From a virus, in IMG/VR virus record IMGVR_UViG_3300020810_000912, positions 1-43,669 of that record: a stretch of 43,669 nucleotides of DNA. One strand, written 5' to 3'. Of this stretch, positions 6,670 to 14,660 are shown one piece after another. A program made the position numbers and the translations under genes. The notes below the pieces were generated by a model. It was not told where the DNA came from and did not search any database. It was given only the letters and a program-made list of their open reading frames with translations. Position 1 is the stretch's first letter; each line of letters begins with the position of its first letter.

Positions 6670-8013
6670 TTACTTAATTGCTTTCTTTAATGCTTCTAAA
6701 TCAGAGAGATACATATCTTTAGGATCGATACCTTCAATAACTTTCTTTTCCTTTTTCTTATCTGCTTCTTGATTTAACAATTCATTAAACCTTTCTTTGG
6801 TTAATGAATAGATAGGCATATTTAAAAGATAATTATATGAACCATCCACCTCATCGTAATTAGCAGTTTCTAAATAAAGGATAATATCCTTTTTTGGTAC
6901 ATTATTTACTTTAAGTTTACCATCAATAATATCTTTAATGAATCTTGCCTTATTGGAAATGATAAGTAATTCTCTTTCTAATTTTGCAATTAAATAAGCC
7001 TTTCTTTTATCATACCATGCTAACCTTACTTCTACAAAATGTTTAACAATTTCTTCTACCTTATTAAAGATTTTTAATTTACCGGTTTCATCTATAGTGG
7101 TAAGGTTTTCAGTTTCTTGAGTATTGAGTTTTAGTAAACCCTCAAGTTTATCTTTAGTTATGTATTCCTTAAGGATTGCTCTTTGGAATTTAATTACATA
7201 TTCTACTTTACCTGAAGAATTATCATCATAGCTTGTAATGATTCTTTTTTCAATTAGACTATTTAAATGTTCTTCATACCTTTCATAAGTAAATCCTGGG
7301 GGTATTTCAGATACCTTAACCGTTGTAGAGTTTAGCACCTCATGTACACCACTTATTTTCCATGTTTTAGGATTAATCGTATCTCTAGTAAAAGTGCCTG
7401 AGAACTCCTTTAACCAAGGTGGAAGTCCAGGTAGTCTTTTGCCTTTTAGTACAGCGATGCATGCATCAGTAACATCCTTAGGATTTCGGTTTAATATATT
7501 AGTTGCAAACCCTACAGCAATTCCAGAAGAACCGTTTAAGATAACTGTAGGTATGATAGGTAGGAAATACTCAGGTTCAATTTTCTCACCTTCTTCAATC
7601 TTGTTTTCTAATAATTCAAAATCCTTATAGAGAAGTCTAAAGTTAGGATGAAGTTTACCACTGATATATCGTGGTGCACCAGCAGAAGGAGATCTTAAAG
7701 ATCCAAATTGACCAATACCTTCCAATAAAGGTAAAGAATTTTTAAACTCTTGTGCCATACCAACCATCGCAGATTCTAATGAAGTATTACCGTGATGATA
7801 ATATGCTTCAGCTGCTACTCTACCAGCAAGTTGGAAAAGCTTCATTGGTTTTTCATTTCCACTTTTCCATATTTTATTTGCAATGTGGACAACCTTTCTT
7901 TGCGTAGGTTTTAACCCATCAATGCAACTTGGAATTGCCCGGTTTTCTACAACATACTTAGCATATTCTAGATACTCTTTATCAAAAAAATCTGTTACTG
8001 TTCTTCTATTCAT
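6670..8013 (-). CDS. 52: DNA topoisomerase II medium subunit (gp52, GyrA/ParC-like)
   Basis: A 447-residue protein from the ATG at 8013; a longer frame to 8049 overlaps the preceding gene. GLKPTQRKVVH fits the GyrA N-terminal domain, and SAGAPRYISGKL contains the catalytic tyrosine (residue 128 counted from 8049, residue 116 from 8013) that forms the covalent DNA link. NGSSGIAVGFATNI follows, as in GyrA, and a coiled-coil arm completes the breakage-reunion domain. The GyrA beta-propeller C-terminal domain is absent, as in T4 gp52. The start lies 2 bases after the stop of gp39, so the subunits are co-expressed. Confidence 0.92.
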   Translation of the reverse strand: MNRRTVTDFFDKEYLEYAKYVVENRAIPSCIDGLKPTQRKVVHIANKIWKSGNEKPMKLFQLAGRVAAEAYYHHGNTSLESAMVGMAQEFKNSLPLLEGIGQFGSLRSPSAGAPRYISGKLHPNFRLLYKDFELLENKIEEGEKIEPEYFLPIIPTVILNGSSGIAVGFATNILNRNPKDVTDACIAVLKGKRLPGLPPWLKEFSGTFTRDTINPKTWKISGVHEVLNSTTVKVSEIPPGFTYERYEEHLNSLIEKRIITSYDDNSSGKVEYVIKFQRAILKEYITKDKLEGLLKLNTQETENLTTIDETGKLKIFNKVEEIVKHFVEVRLAWYDKRKAYLIAKLERELLIISNKARFIKDIIDGKLKVNNVPKKDIILYLETANYDEVDGSYNYLLNMPIYSLTKERFNELLNQEADKKKEKKVIEGIDPKDMYLSDLEALKKAIK

Positions 8014-8014
8014 A

Positions 8015-9892
8015 TTAAAACAATGATTTACCTTTTGGTTTGACTTCAAGTTCTTCTCCTAAGATCTTTTTCTTTCTTGGTTCAGAATCTTTTGAAAACC
8101 AAACATTCAAGGTATGTTCAAAATTATTATCTTTAGTTAACGTAAAGGTTTTAGGATTACTTATTATTTCCTGATACTCTTCATTTTCCAATGCAGCAAG
8201 ACCTTTCTTATATTCAATATTCCATGAAGATAGCGACCTTTGTTTTGATTCCCATTGCTTATACTCTTCATCAGAATAAAAGCTTAAGGTTTGGTTACCT
8301 TTCTTGGCAACCATAAGAGGTGTCTCTACTTTAAGTACTCTACCTTGTTCAAATAGTTCAGGCCAATACTTACCTAAGAAGTTTATTAACAAAGCAGAAA
8401 TTGAATTACCATCAACATCAGCATCGGTATACAATAAGATCTTACCGTATCTTAAATCTTCTGGTTCATGCCCTATCTTTAAACCTAAGGCTGCCATCAG
8501 AGATTGTACTTCTTTATTTTGTACAACCTTTGAAGCTGTAGATTCTCTTACATTAACAAACTTACCTCTAAGTGGAAATGCGCCTTGCATAGTAGGGTTA
8601 CGATATTGCCTAAAAGCAGAAGATGCAGAATCACCCTCAAATATTGCCAAAGTACAATTACTACGATCCCCGCTTTTCTTAGCATCAATAAGTTTTACGA
8701 CCTTCTTTTTATCTAATCCTTTATTTAGTTTTCTAAGTTTGGCTCTTTCCTCAGCGGCTTTCTTTCTTTCAATCCAATCCAAAACGGATTGAATTATTTC
8801 GGAGTTAAGAACTTGCCTTAGAGTCCTTTCTGAAAGTTCATGTATAGATCCAAAATCTTTAGGTTCAGTAATTAACTTTTCTTTAGTCTGCGACGAGAAT
8901 GCTGGATTAATTACAGTACAATTGATAAAAAGATATAAGTGATTTTTAAGTTCTGATGGTTTAACATCAACCCGGTATTTTCTCTTAATCTTTTCCCTAA
9001 GATACTGGGTGATTTGCCAAACTATGTTATTTACGTGTGTACCACCATCTTTAGTTTCAACTGAGTTAACAAAGGAAACTGCCTTAAACCCAGATTCACT
9101 ATGTCCTATACCTATTTGCCAATTTTCTGATTGTTCATAAAAAACTGGAGTAGTGTAAAGTTCAGAATATTCTTTAAATGACTTAAAGGAAATAACCTCA
9201 TCATTTAACCATATCTTTAGCTTAGGATTACATGCAGCAATATCATATAACCTTTTTTCAATCATTTGGAGAGAAGGTTTATCAATCTTTTTCATACCAA
9301 ACCTTTCAAAGTCTGCTACATAAGATATTTCAGTAAAGCCCTTTCTTTGTGATTTAACATCAGGTTTAGTTTTCTTTGCCATGTTATCTGAAAAGACTTG
9401 AATAAATCTTTTCTTACCATCACAAGTATCAATTTTAAACTCTTTACTAAAAATGTTAGTAAGAGTACTACCTACACCATTTGTACCTACGACTGTTCTC
9501 TGTTCGGTATCATCAAAATTACTTCCAGTCTTAAGGTTACTAAAAATCATTTCAGGTACCCATTCATTATACTCTTTATGAATTTCTACAGGTATACCTC
9601 CATTATCCCAAATGGATATGCGATTAGAATCTAAATCTACCGTTACCTTTATCTGATTAAGATTAGGATTTCTTTTATGTTCATCAACAGAGTTTGATAC
9701 AATTTCATCAAACAGTTTTAAGAAACCTGGATTATAAGTAATTTCTTTTGGTGTAAGTTTCCAACTCTTGCGGTCCAAAAGATATACTTCCTCGGTATGT
9801 GGTTTGACTGAACCTATATACATACCAGGCCTAAGGAGTACGTGTTCCGTATCCGTAAGTTTCTGATATCTCTTTTCTATACTCACTCCCAT
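8015..9892 (-). CDS. 39: DNA topoisomerase II large subunit (gp39+gp60, GyrB-like)
   Basis: A 625-residue ATPase/TOPRIM subunit. The GHKL ATPase shows Glu63 (LFDEIVSNSVDE), DNGG (96-99) and the GTNGVG lid (136-141). The TOPRIM domain shows EGDSA (419-423) and DADVDG (490-495), which bind the metal for DNA cleavage. In T4 this polypeptide is split between genes 39 and 60; here it is one chain. With gp52 it makes the phage type II topoisomerase used in replication initiation and supercoil relief. A class 2 motif precedes the gene. Confidence 0.94.
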   Translation of the reverse strand: MGVSIEKRYQKLTDTEHVLLRPGMYIGSVKPHTEEVYLLDRKSWKLTPKEITYNPGFLKLFDEIVSNSVDEHKRNPNLNQIKVTVDLDSNRISIWDNGGIPVEIHKEYNEWVPEMIFSNLKTGSNFDDTEQRTVVGTNGVGSTLTNIFSKEFKIDTCDGKKRFIQVFSDNMAKKTKPDVKSQRKGFTEISYVADFERFGMKKIDKPSLQMIEKRLYDIAACNPKLKIWLNDEVISFKSFKEYSELYTTPVFYEQSENWQIGIGHSESGFKAVSFVNSVETKDGGTHVNNIVWQITQYLREKIKRKYRVDVKPSELKNHLYLFINCTVINPAFSSQTKEKLITEPKDFGSIHELSERTLRQVLNSEIIQSVLDWIERKKAAEERAKLRKLNKGLDKKKVVKLIDAKKSGDRSNCTLAIFEGDSASSAFRQYRNPTMQGAFPLRGKFVNVRESTASKVVQNKEVQSLMAALGLKIGHEPEDLRYGKILLYTDADVDGNSISALLINFLGKYWPELFEQGRVLKVETPLMVAKKGNQTLSFYSDEEYKQWESKQRSLSSWNIEYKKGLAALENEEYQEIISNPKTFTLTKDNNFEHTLNVWFSKDSEPRKKKILGEELEVKPKGKSLF

Positions 9893-9894
9893 AT

Positions 9895-9909
9895 TTTTAT
9901 TTTTATATT
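9895..9909 (-). promoter_or_regulatory. AATATAAAAATAAAA motif (class 2)
   Basis: Minus-strand AATATAAAAATAAAA directly upstream of the topoisomerase large-subunit ATG at 9892, matching the motif before other replication and nucleotide genes. Confidence 0.4.
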
Positions 9910-9926
9910 GCTAAATCCTTAAAGGT

Positions 9927-10145
9927 TTATTCTTCATAGAATTCAAACCTAAGTTTTAGATGAAGATAATTTACATATGACCAATACAAATCCGGATGTT
10001 CTTTTTTAATATGAGACCATTTTTTACTAAATAGAATGGTTAATCTTTTTAGAGATTTATAGTGGACTGTTTTGTTTGCTGGGTTAGAAATTATTTTTCT
10101 AAGCCATTCAAAATCTTTTTTCATTTTAGGTATCATTACTATCAT
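9927..10145 (-). CDS. Small basic hypothetical protein
   Basis: A 72-residue, Lys- and aromatic-rich protein (ends HLKLRFEFYEE) of unknown family. It is the last gene of the accessory run, and its ATG falls one base after the stop codon of the upstream gene. Confidence 0.55.
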   Translation of the reverse strand: MIVMIPKMKKDFEWLRKIISNPANKTVHYKSLKRLTILFSKKWSHIKKEHPDLYWSYVNYLHLKLRFEFYEE

Positions 10146-10146
10146 A

Positions 10147-10629
10147 TTAATCCCACCAATTGCGGATGTTATGTTGTATGTATGCCCAGAGAATTCTCTC
10201 TGCTTTCTTTTGTTTTTCTCGTGAAGCTTTTATCAATTCAGATTTCTTGGCTTCTACTTCTTCGGCATTATCCCACTTCTCATATACATATCTTAAGTAA
10301 GATGAACCATCACCTCTTCCTATATCTTCAAACCACCAATCTAAAACACTAGGACCGTATACCTCCTTGAGTTGATCCATCCATTCCATGTCATACTCAT
10401 CTTCATACACCCTTTTCATAAGATCAATAGCGGTCCTAATTTTTCTAGCATGCATATCCGCATTGACGGTGTAAGACTTATCGGACTCAAGATGATCGGC
10501 TGTTCTGGTTAACTGATATGAAAATAGGTCAATTGCATAGCGATAGTCAAAATCGTACCCTCGCCAAACATGAGGAATAAACTGAATCAGTCTTTTAAGT
10601 CTACGAAAGAATTGGCGAATAGTTCTCAT
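10147..10629 (-). CDS. Hypothetical phage protein with Trp-rich C-terminus
   Basis: A 160-residue protein. HVWRGYDFDYRYAIDLFSYQL near the N-terminus and the ending ILWAYIQHNIRNWWD resemble, from memory, a widespread phage family of unknown function that keeps a W-R/K-D-x-D-x-D-Y start and a WWD tail. The N-terminal 15 residues are strongly basic. It lies one base from the CAP lipoprotein gene, so the two are probably co-translated. Confidence 0.6.
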   Translation of the reverse strand: MRTIRQFFRRLKRLIQFIPHVWRGYDFDYRYAIDLFSYQLTRTADHLESDKSYTVNADMHARKIRTAIDLMKRVYEDEYDMEWMDQLKEVYGPSVLDWWFEDIGRGDGSSYLRYVYEKWDNAEEVEAKKSELIKASREKQKKAERILWAYIQHNIRNWWD

Positions 10630-10630
10630 A

Positions 10631-11194
10631 TTATCTAAATAGTATTAAGGTTATGTAATTTGTTCCAAGGTCATCTTCTCTGATACCAACTGCAGCCGAG
10701 TCATAATTACCCTCTAGAGAATCTAAGTGCATTGGACTTTCTATCCAAGCATCAACTACTTCTTCGGGATTATCGTATCCAAATGCAACGTTGCATGCCA
10801 CTGCTTCTGCTCCCCACTGTGCCATTATCTCTGCTCGCTCTCGAAAGCCATCATGTGAAATTATGCCAGTTAAAATCATCTCATTGCAGTGTTGCGTTGC
10901 AAGATTTTGAGGTAAGCCAGTGTATTGTGTAAGTGTATCTAAATTTATTGACCTGCGATACTCGTTAATTTCAATAACCACTTCATTAGTGAATACTACC
11001 TGCTCTTGCGTTAGTTCGATAGGCATTACCTCCCACGATTCTATTGGATCTCTATCTACAGCCTCACAAGATAGGAGCATTAATAAACCTAAAACAAAGG
11101 CAAGGCCACCTAAAATTCTAACCATAATTGCAGCTACATCTCGGTCCTCTTCTGATCTGTGTGGACTATCCCACCATTTACCTGTATATTTCAT
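10631..11194 (-). CDS. CAP/SCP-PR1-domain lipoprotein
   Basis: A 187-residue protein. Residues 24-43 form a signal peptide (MVRILGGLAF, then VLGLLML) ending in the lipobox LLSC, with Cys43 as the lipidation site. The following 140 residues resemble a CAP (YkwD/PR-1) domain: NEYRRSINL, NLATQHCNEM, ISHDGFRER, and DAWIESPMHLDSL. The usual Glu of GENI is replaced (ACNVA). The ATG at 11194 directly abuts the upstream stop; an internal ATG at 11125 would give a classic lipoprotein signal peptide. It probably sits in the host periplasm or outer membrane during infection. Superinfection exclusion or envelope modification is an inference. Confidence 0.75.
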   Translation of the reverse strand: MKYTGKWWDSPHRSEEDRDVAAIMVRILGGLAFVLGLLMLLSCEAVDRDPIESWEVMPIELTQEQVVFTNEVVIEINEYRRSINLDTLTQYTGLPQNLATQHCNEMILTGIISHDGFRERAEIMAQWGAEAVACNVAFGYDNPEEVVDAWIESPMHLDSLEGNYDSAAVGIREDDLGTNYITLILFR

Positions 11195-11422
11195 CTAGTC
11201 TAAGTTTATACCGTTATCAAACATTATCTCTCTAAGCCGTTCTCGACACTTCTCATAAGTCTCATACTTGTCCTTACTATATTCTTCATCGGACATATAC
11301 TTATACTGTGATCGTAACCATTGATCCATTTCCCAAAGGACTGAATACATATTTGAACCTTGTGTTGCAAATTGAAATTCAGTATGATCTTCTGGTAAGT
11401 TAAACTTTAAGATAGCTTCCAT
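11195..11422 (-). CDS. Small conserved hypothetical phage protein
   Basis: A 75-residue acidic protein (MEAILKFNLPED, then SVLWEMDQWLRSQYKY). From memory, the N-terminal I-L-x-F-N-L-P-E followed by a VLWE-DQWLR helix is seen in many unrelated phages. Function unknown. It overlaps its upstream neighbour by 16 bases. Confidence 0.6.
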   Translation of the reverse strand: MEAILKFNLPEDHTEFQFATQGSNMYSVLWEMDQWLRSQYKYMSDEEYSKDKYETYEKCRERLREIMFDNGINLD

Positions 11423-11766
11423 AATTCGTATGTTGAGTTTTCGGTATGAAATTTTACGTAGTCTTCTCTTTCCTCTACGATCTCAGTAATGTCTGTTGTT
11501 TGCCAAGTAAAGAACTGGTTAAAGGGAGACATAATAAGGGAACGTCCAATTGCAGGTTTATCATGTTTGGCTTTAAACTTTCCTTCTTCATTCCATTCAA
11601 GCCACATTACTTCGGCTGATTGATTAGTTAGACCATCTCGTTCACGAACTAGTTTCCAATTCTTTTTAGGATCTCCAAATAAGAGTTTACCCATTTCGTC
11701 ATCCATCTTAAGATTACCGTTCTCGTCTTGAGTAAGTAAAACTTTTGGTTGCTCTCCAGTTATCAT
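11407..11766 (-). CDS. Hypothetical protein
   Basis: A 119-residue protein, beta-rich in its C-terminal half (SLIMSPFNQFFTWQTTDI, then VKFHTENSTYELWKLS). No recognisable motif. Overlaps the preceding gene by 4 bases (ATGA type) and the next by 16. Confidence 0.6.
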   Translation of the reverse strand: MITGEQPKVLLTQDENGNLKMDDEMGKLLFGDPKKNWKLVRERDGLTNQSAEVMWLEWNEEGKFKAKHDKPAIGRSLIMSPFNQFFTWQTTDITEIVEEREDYVKFHTENSTYELWKLS

Positions 11767-12350
11767 AAGTATTTCTCCTTTAATATTTTATTGTAATAAT
11801 TGACCTTTGTTTCCGTTCCACCATCAGATACGATATAGTCGAGAGGAAAGCCTTCTTTACATTGCTCTATGCGTTCCTTTGGAGTTCCCTCCGTGTCACG
11901 TTGATAATACAACCATGCTTCCCAATAGTGATATTGTTCTGGTGCTATTATCATCACAGCAATTTGCCATTTAAAAAATACGAATGAGATAAGAGGAGCC
12001 CACTCAAACCTATAGTCAGTATCAGTCCATTTGGTTTTCCATCCTAATCCAACAAAATCAAAACCTATCTTTTTAGGAACCGGAAATTTATAATTCTTTT
12101 TCTCTTCACATAGTTCCTCGATTGATGGAATTGTTTTAGGAGTGTTACCGTACTTTTCGTTGGCTTCATTCCATCTTTTTCTTTCCTCTATTTCTTTTTT
12201 AGCATTATCAATTAACATTTGCTGAGTTGGTTTTACCCAACGACGAGGATAGAAGTAAGGTGTACCAATTGCAATCTTACCAAAGTACCACTTTAGTTTC
12301 GGCCGCTTAAATGGCGAGTTAAATGCTTTTATGTATTCAAAGTTTTTCAT
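11763..12350 (-). CDS. Hypothetical phage protein, aromatic-rich
   Basis: A 195-residue protein with many Trp/Tyr/Phe residues and several PxFYPRRW- and GLGWKTKW-type turns; residues 118-137 (APLISFVFFKWQIAVMIIAP) include one hydrophobic stretch. It is similar in style to hypothetical proteins of many T4-like accessory regions, but I cannot name a family. Overlaps both neighbours by 4 bases. Confidence 0.6.
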   Translation of the reverse strand: MKNFEYIKAFNSPFKRPKLKWYFGKIAIGTPYFYPRRWVKPTQQMLIDNAKKEIEERKRWNEANEKYGNTPKTIPSIEELCEEKKNYKFPVPKKIGFDFVGLGWKTKWTDTDYRFEWAPLISFVFFKWQIAVMIIAPEQYHYWEAWLYYQRDTEGTPKERIEQCKEGFPLDYIVSDGGTETKVNYYNKILKEKYL

Positions 12351-12835
12351 TCTGATGTATTAATGATTCCACCTATAATCTTAGTATCTGCAAGGTGATC
12401 ATATTTGCCATAGGTCCCAATCCTAAAACCAGTATCTATAGGTACAAGACTACCTACACAAAGACCTTTAAACTCTTCGCTTAACCAGGAAAGATCTTGG
12501 TGGAGAGTAATGTAAGGACCGCCGCTAGGATCTACCATATCAATATTATCTTTATCGGAATATACTAATGATCCGTATTTTTTTGCGATAGGACCCCAAC
12601 CTACATAGCTATCATTTTCATCGTACACCGATTCATGAACAGCTTCTTTAAATGAATCTATGTGCATAGGGCGTTCACCTTTAGATCCTACATCTTTACA
12701 GTATGCTTGGTAGGCTTCTTTATAAACATTAGGCCATCCTGTGCGGTAGTATTTAAAATCACCTTCCCATAAGATACTGCCGTCTTCTTGAAGGGTAAAG
12801 GTATAAATGTCGTTGTATCTATTCTTGTATTCCAT
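12347..12835 (-). CDS. Hypothetical protein
   Basis: A 162-residue acidic protein. The N-terminus (FTLQEDGSILWEGDFKYYRTG) looks like a short beta-meander, and the C-terminus is rich in Gly and Asp. No catalytic motif is recognised. Overlaps the upstream small gene by 17 bases and the downstream gene by 4. Confidence 0.6.
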   Translation of the reverse strand: MEYKNRYNDIYTFTLQEDGSILWEGDFKYYRTGWPNVYKEAYQAYCKDVGSKGERPMHIDSFKEAVHESVYDENDSYVGWGPIAKKYGSLVYSDKDNIDMVDPSGGPYITLHQDLSWLSEEFKGLCVGSLVPIDTGFRIGTYGKYDHLADTKIIGGIINTSE

Positions 12836-12968
12836 ACGCTATTTCTATTCCCCATTTCCACCACCAAAGTTCAATGTTCATATACCCATATAAGTATTTA
12901 TCATATGTCCACTTAATAGTAGGCAAAACATAAACCTGTGCGCAAACGGAGGTTAAACTAATCTTCAT
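12819..12968 (-). CDS. Unannotated 49-residue Trp-rich gene
   Basis: An ATG at 12968 opens 49 codons (MKISLTSVCAQVYVLPTIKW to a Trp-cluster ELWWWKWGIEIAYGIQE). The start overlaps the upstream gene by 11 bases and the stop lies 17 bases inside the downstream gene. The VLPT-aromatic-TYDK / WWWKWG layout resembles small T4-like hypothetical proteins. It fills what otherwise looks like a gap. Confidence 0.65.
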   Translation of the reverse strand: MKISLTSVCAQVYVLPTIKWTYDKYLYGYMNIELWWWKWGIEIAYGIQE

Positions 12969-13122
12969 CTTTTTTCTTATGTTTTTTCTTACGGTTATAT
13001 TTCCTTTTGTCAGGAATAGTTTGTTGTGTCATCTTCTTACCAACATGATGAGCAGCTTCTCCCATGGACCATCCACCGTTGAAGTCTAATTCATCTTTTG
13101 TATTTTTTTCTTCTGATGACAT
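12958..13122 (-). CDS. Unannotated 54-residue basic-tailed gene
   Basis: An ATG at 13122 opens 54 codons. The first half includes DELDFNGGWSMGEAAHHVG, and the end is a Lys/Arg run (RKYNRKKKHKKKDED). The stop overlaps the next start by 11 bases. The basic tail suggests nucleic-acid binding, but nothing else supports that. Confidence 0.65.
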   Translation of the reverse strand: MSSEEKNTKDELDFNGGWSMGEAAHHVGKKMTQQTIPDKRKYNRKKKHKKKDED

Positions 13123-13128
13123 TACAAT

Positions 13129-13302
13129 TTATTTAATCCATTCTTGATATGCTAAAGTGTACGCATCCAAGATGTTCATTTTCGAGGATTCTTCCATTAA
13201 CTTATCAGCCCATTCACATACTTCATGCCGGAGGCCGTATGCTTTAGCTTCTTCAAGTATTTCTTGAATTTGAATCTGTTCATCTAATGTTGGTACGGCC
13301 AT
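13129..13302 (-). CDS. Unannotated 57-residue helical gene
   Basis: An ATG at 13302 opens 57 codons (MAVPTLDEQIQIQEILEEAK), followed by GLRHEVCEWADKLMEES and a stop 7 bases before the next gene. Two or three helices are likely. The start lies 4 bases after the stop of the upstream gene. Function unknown. Confidence 0.65.
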   Translation of the reverse strand: MAVPTLDEQIQIQEILEEAKAYGLRHEVCEWADKLMEESSKMNILDAYTLAYQEWIK

Positions 13303-13305
13303 GTC

Positions 13306-13539
13306 TTATTTATGTAAGGTTACAAATTCTCCGAAGTGCTTATCAAAGACTTCCAATAAATTATCATAATCACCACCCATCATTTCGGTTGTAAGTTCGC
13401 CTCGCTCATCTGGTTGGTAATGTAATTGCTTAGCCAATTTCTGAGCCAAGCCAATTAATGCAAATGCATTTCCATCAGGTCCTTTTAAGTCAATGTGAAT
13501 TTTTTCGGAGCCTGGCATAGGTTGTGTCGTTATAGCCAT
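13306..13539 (-). CDS. Small conserved hypothetical phage protein
   Basis: A 77-residue protein. The core IHIDLKGPDGNAFALIGLAQ followed by a helix and EMMGGDYDNLLEVFDKHFG matches, from memory, a small family found in many T4-like phages. No biochemical role is known to me. Start and stop touch the neighbours within 1-3 bases. Confidence 0.65.
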   Translation of the reverse strand: MAITTQPMPGSEKIHIDLKGPDGNAFALIGLAQKLAKQLHYQPDERGELTTEMMGGDYDNLLEVFDKHFGEFVTLHK

Positions 13540-13835
13540 TATCTACTTTTTACAGATTCAATTTTTGATGTACCGGTGTTGATCATCCTTACAACCTGTT
13601 TCCACATACCTTCATCAGCAGTCCATTCAATGTCATGTGGTGGATGATTCATTTGCCAATTAGAAAGAGAAAATCCACCACCGGACATTTTAAAGTCGCC
13701 TTCAGTGTTTTTCTTAAATTTAATGTAATGTACGTTATCACACATACAGCTTACCGTTTTAAAAATTACCTCTCGTGGATTTTTCTTTACCTTGATCTCT
13801 GGAGGATTTTGGATTAGTTGTTGATATACACTCAT
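13539..13835 (-). CDS. Hypothetical protein
   Basis: A 98-residue basic protein containing CMCDNVHYIKFKK and a Gly-rich turn (KMSGGGFSLSNW). No family recognised. Its stop codon overlaps the ATG of the following gene by one base. Confidence 0.55.
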   Translation of the reverse strand: MSVYQQLIQNPPEIKVKKNPREVIFKTVSCMCDNVHYIKFKKNTEGDFKMSGGGFSLSNWQMNHPPHDIEWTADEGMWKQVVRMINTGTSKIESVKSR

Positions 13836-13885
13836 CAGTTCTTTATTTAAATTAATTATAAAACATAAAAAGAAAATCTGAAAGA

Positions 13886-14179
13886 TTACTTTTCAGATTT
13901 CCACTTTTCCATTTGTTCTTTTCGTCTTTCTTGAATCTGGTCCCACTCCCATTTTTCATAAAGTGTATAAGAGTATTTCCATCCACAGTCGTCATCATAG
14001 ATATCATCCTCGACAACCACAATTGACGGTGCCATAATTGCCTGGAGTACTCCAAGGTCTACTGGTCTCCAGTAACCGAAGCGGAAGTAGTTATGATTAC
14101 CATTTCCCATGATACGGCCAACTTCAAATTGACCAAATGCTTTTTCAACTTCTTTAAGTTTTGAGATATCTATTTTCAT
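13886..14179 (-). CDS. Hypothetical protein
   Basis: A 97-residue protein from the ATG at 14179, which overlaps the upstream TAA by one base (TAATG); this is preferred over an ATG at 14224 inside the neighbour. It contains FRFGYWRPVDLG, an acidic stretch (VVEDDIYDDDCG) and a charged C-terminal helix. Unknown function. Confidence 0.6.
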   Translation of the reverse strand: MKIDISKLKEVEKAFGQFEVGRIMGNGNHNYFRFGYWRPVDLGVLQAIMAPSIVVVEDDIYDDDCGWKYSYTLYEKWEWDQIQERRKEQMEKWKSEK

Positions 14180-14373
14180 TACATTGACATATAAGTTTCT
14201 GACTGAGTCCATCCTTGGTACCACTCATTGTGAGCTTCGGTAACCTCGGACTTTTGAATTCCTTTGTGATAAACATGAGTACCGAAGATGGCCCCTAGAT
14301 TGACCGTGTTTTTAGTTTCACGGGTGATACGGTAGAATCCGCCATCATACTTTACGATAGTTCCTTTTTCCAT
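14179..14373 (-). CDS. Small SH3/KOW-like hypothetical protein
   Basis: A 64-residue protein; MEKGTIVKYDGGFYRITRET looks like the first strands of an SH3- or KOW-type barrel, and the C-terminus is Trp-rich. No further assignment is possible. Confidence 0.55.
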   Translation of the reverse strand: MEKGTIVKYDGGFYRITRETKNTVNLGAIFGTHVYHKGIQKSEVTEAHNEWYQGWTQSETYMSM

Positions 14374-14375
14374 GA

Positions 14376-14588
14376 TTAGATGTAGTTAAGGTGAGAGTTA
14401 AATTCCTTTTCTTCTTGTGCCCATTGGTGAAGGATAGAGTTAACTTGAGTTGAGATCCATCCCATATCCCATGGAGTAAGTTCACCGTAGCGAGCGATTT
14501 GACGATGAGTAAAGTATTCCACGCGGTCAGTGTTACCTTGTGCCATGTGGTAGGCGATTTTTGGAAGGTATCCGTTTTGGTATTTCAT
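14376..14588 (-). CDS. Small hypothetical protein heading the accessory operon
   Basis: A 70-residue protein from the ATG at 14588 (MKYQNGYLPKIAYHMAQGNT). A further in-frame ATG at 14624 would add 12 hydrophobic residues, but it falls inside an AT-rich promoter-like stretch. It contains THRQIARYGELTPWDMGWIS. Function unknown. Confidence 0.6.
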   Translation of the reverse strand: MKYQNGYLPKIAYHMAQGNTDRVEYFTHRQIARYGELTPWDMGWISTQVNSILHQWAQEEKEFNSHLNYI

Positions 14589-14611
14589 ATTCCGTTTAAT
14601 TTTGTATATTA

Positions 14612-14619
14612 TAAATATA
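14612..14619 (-). promoter_or_regulatory. Weak TAnnTTTG-like box (TATATTTA)
   Basis: Minus-strand TATATTTA, 24 bases upstream of the ATG at 14588, is one mismatch from the Bacteroidetes -7 box. A TTG lies somewhat too far upstream (22-base gap). Candidate early promoter for the accessory operon. Confidence 0.25.
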
Positions 14620-14660
14620 ATCAAAATTGTTAGACTTTTTTCAAAAAGTTATTAACAATT

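Noticed and set aside
8304-8792. Plus-strand open frame opposite the topoisomerase large subunit
   Set aside because: Antisense to the conserved TOPRIM region; no start context and Ser/Leu-rich shadow composition.
13852-14055. Minus-strand frame overlapping the gene at 13886-14179
   Set aside because: Different frame inside a gene with a good TAATG start; the peptide ends in a hydrophobic jumble with no support.
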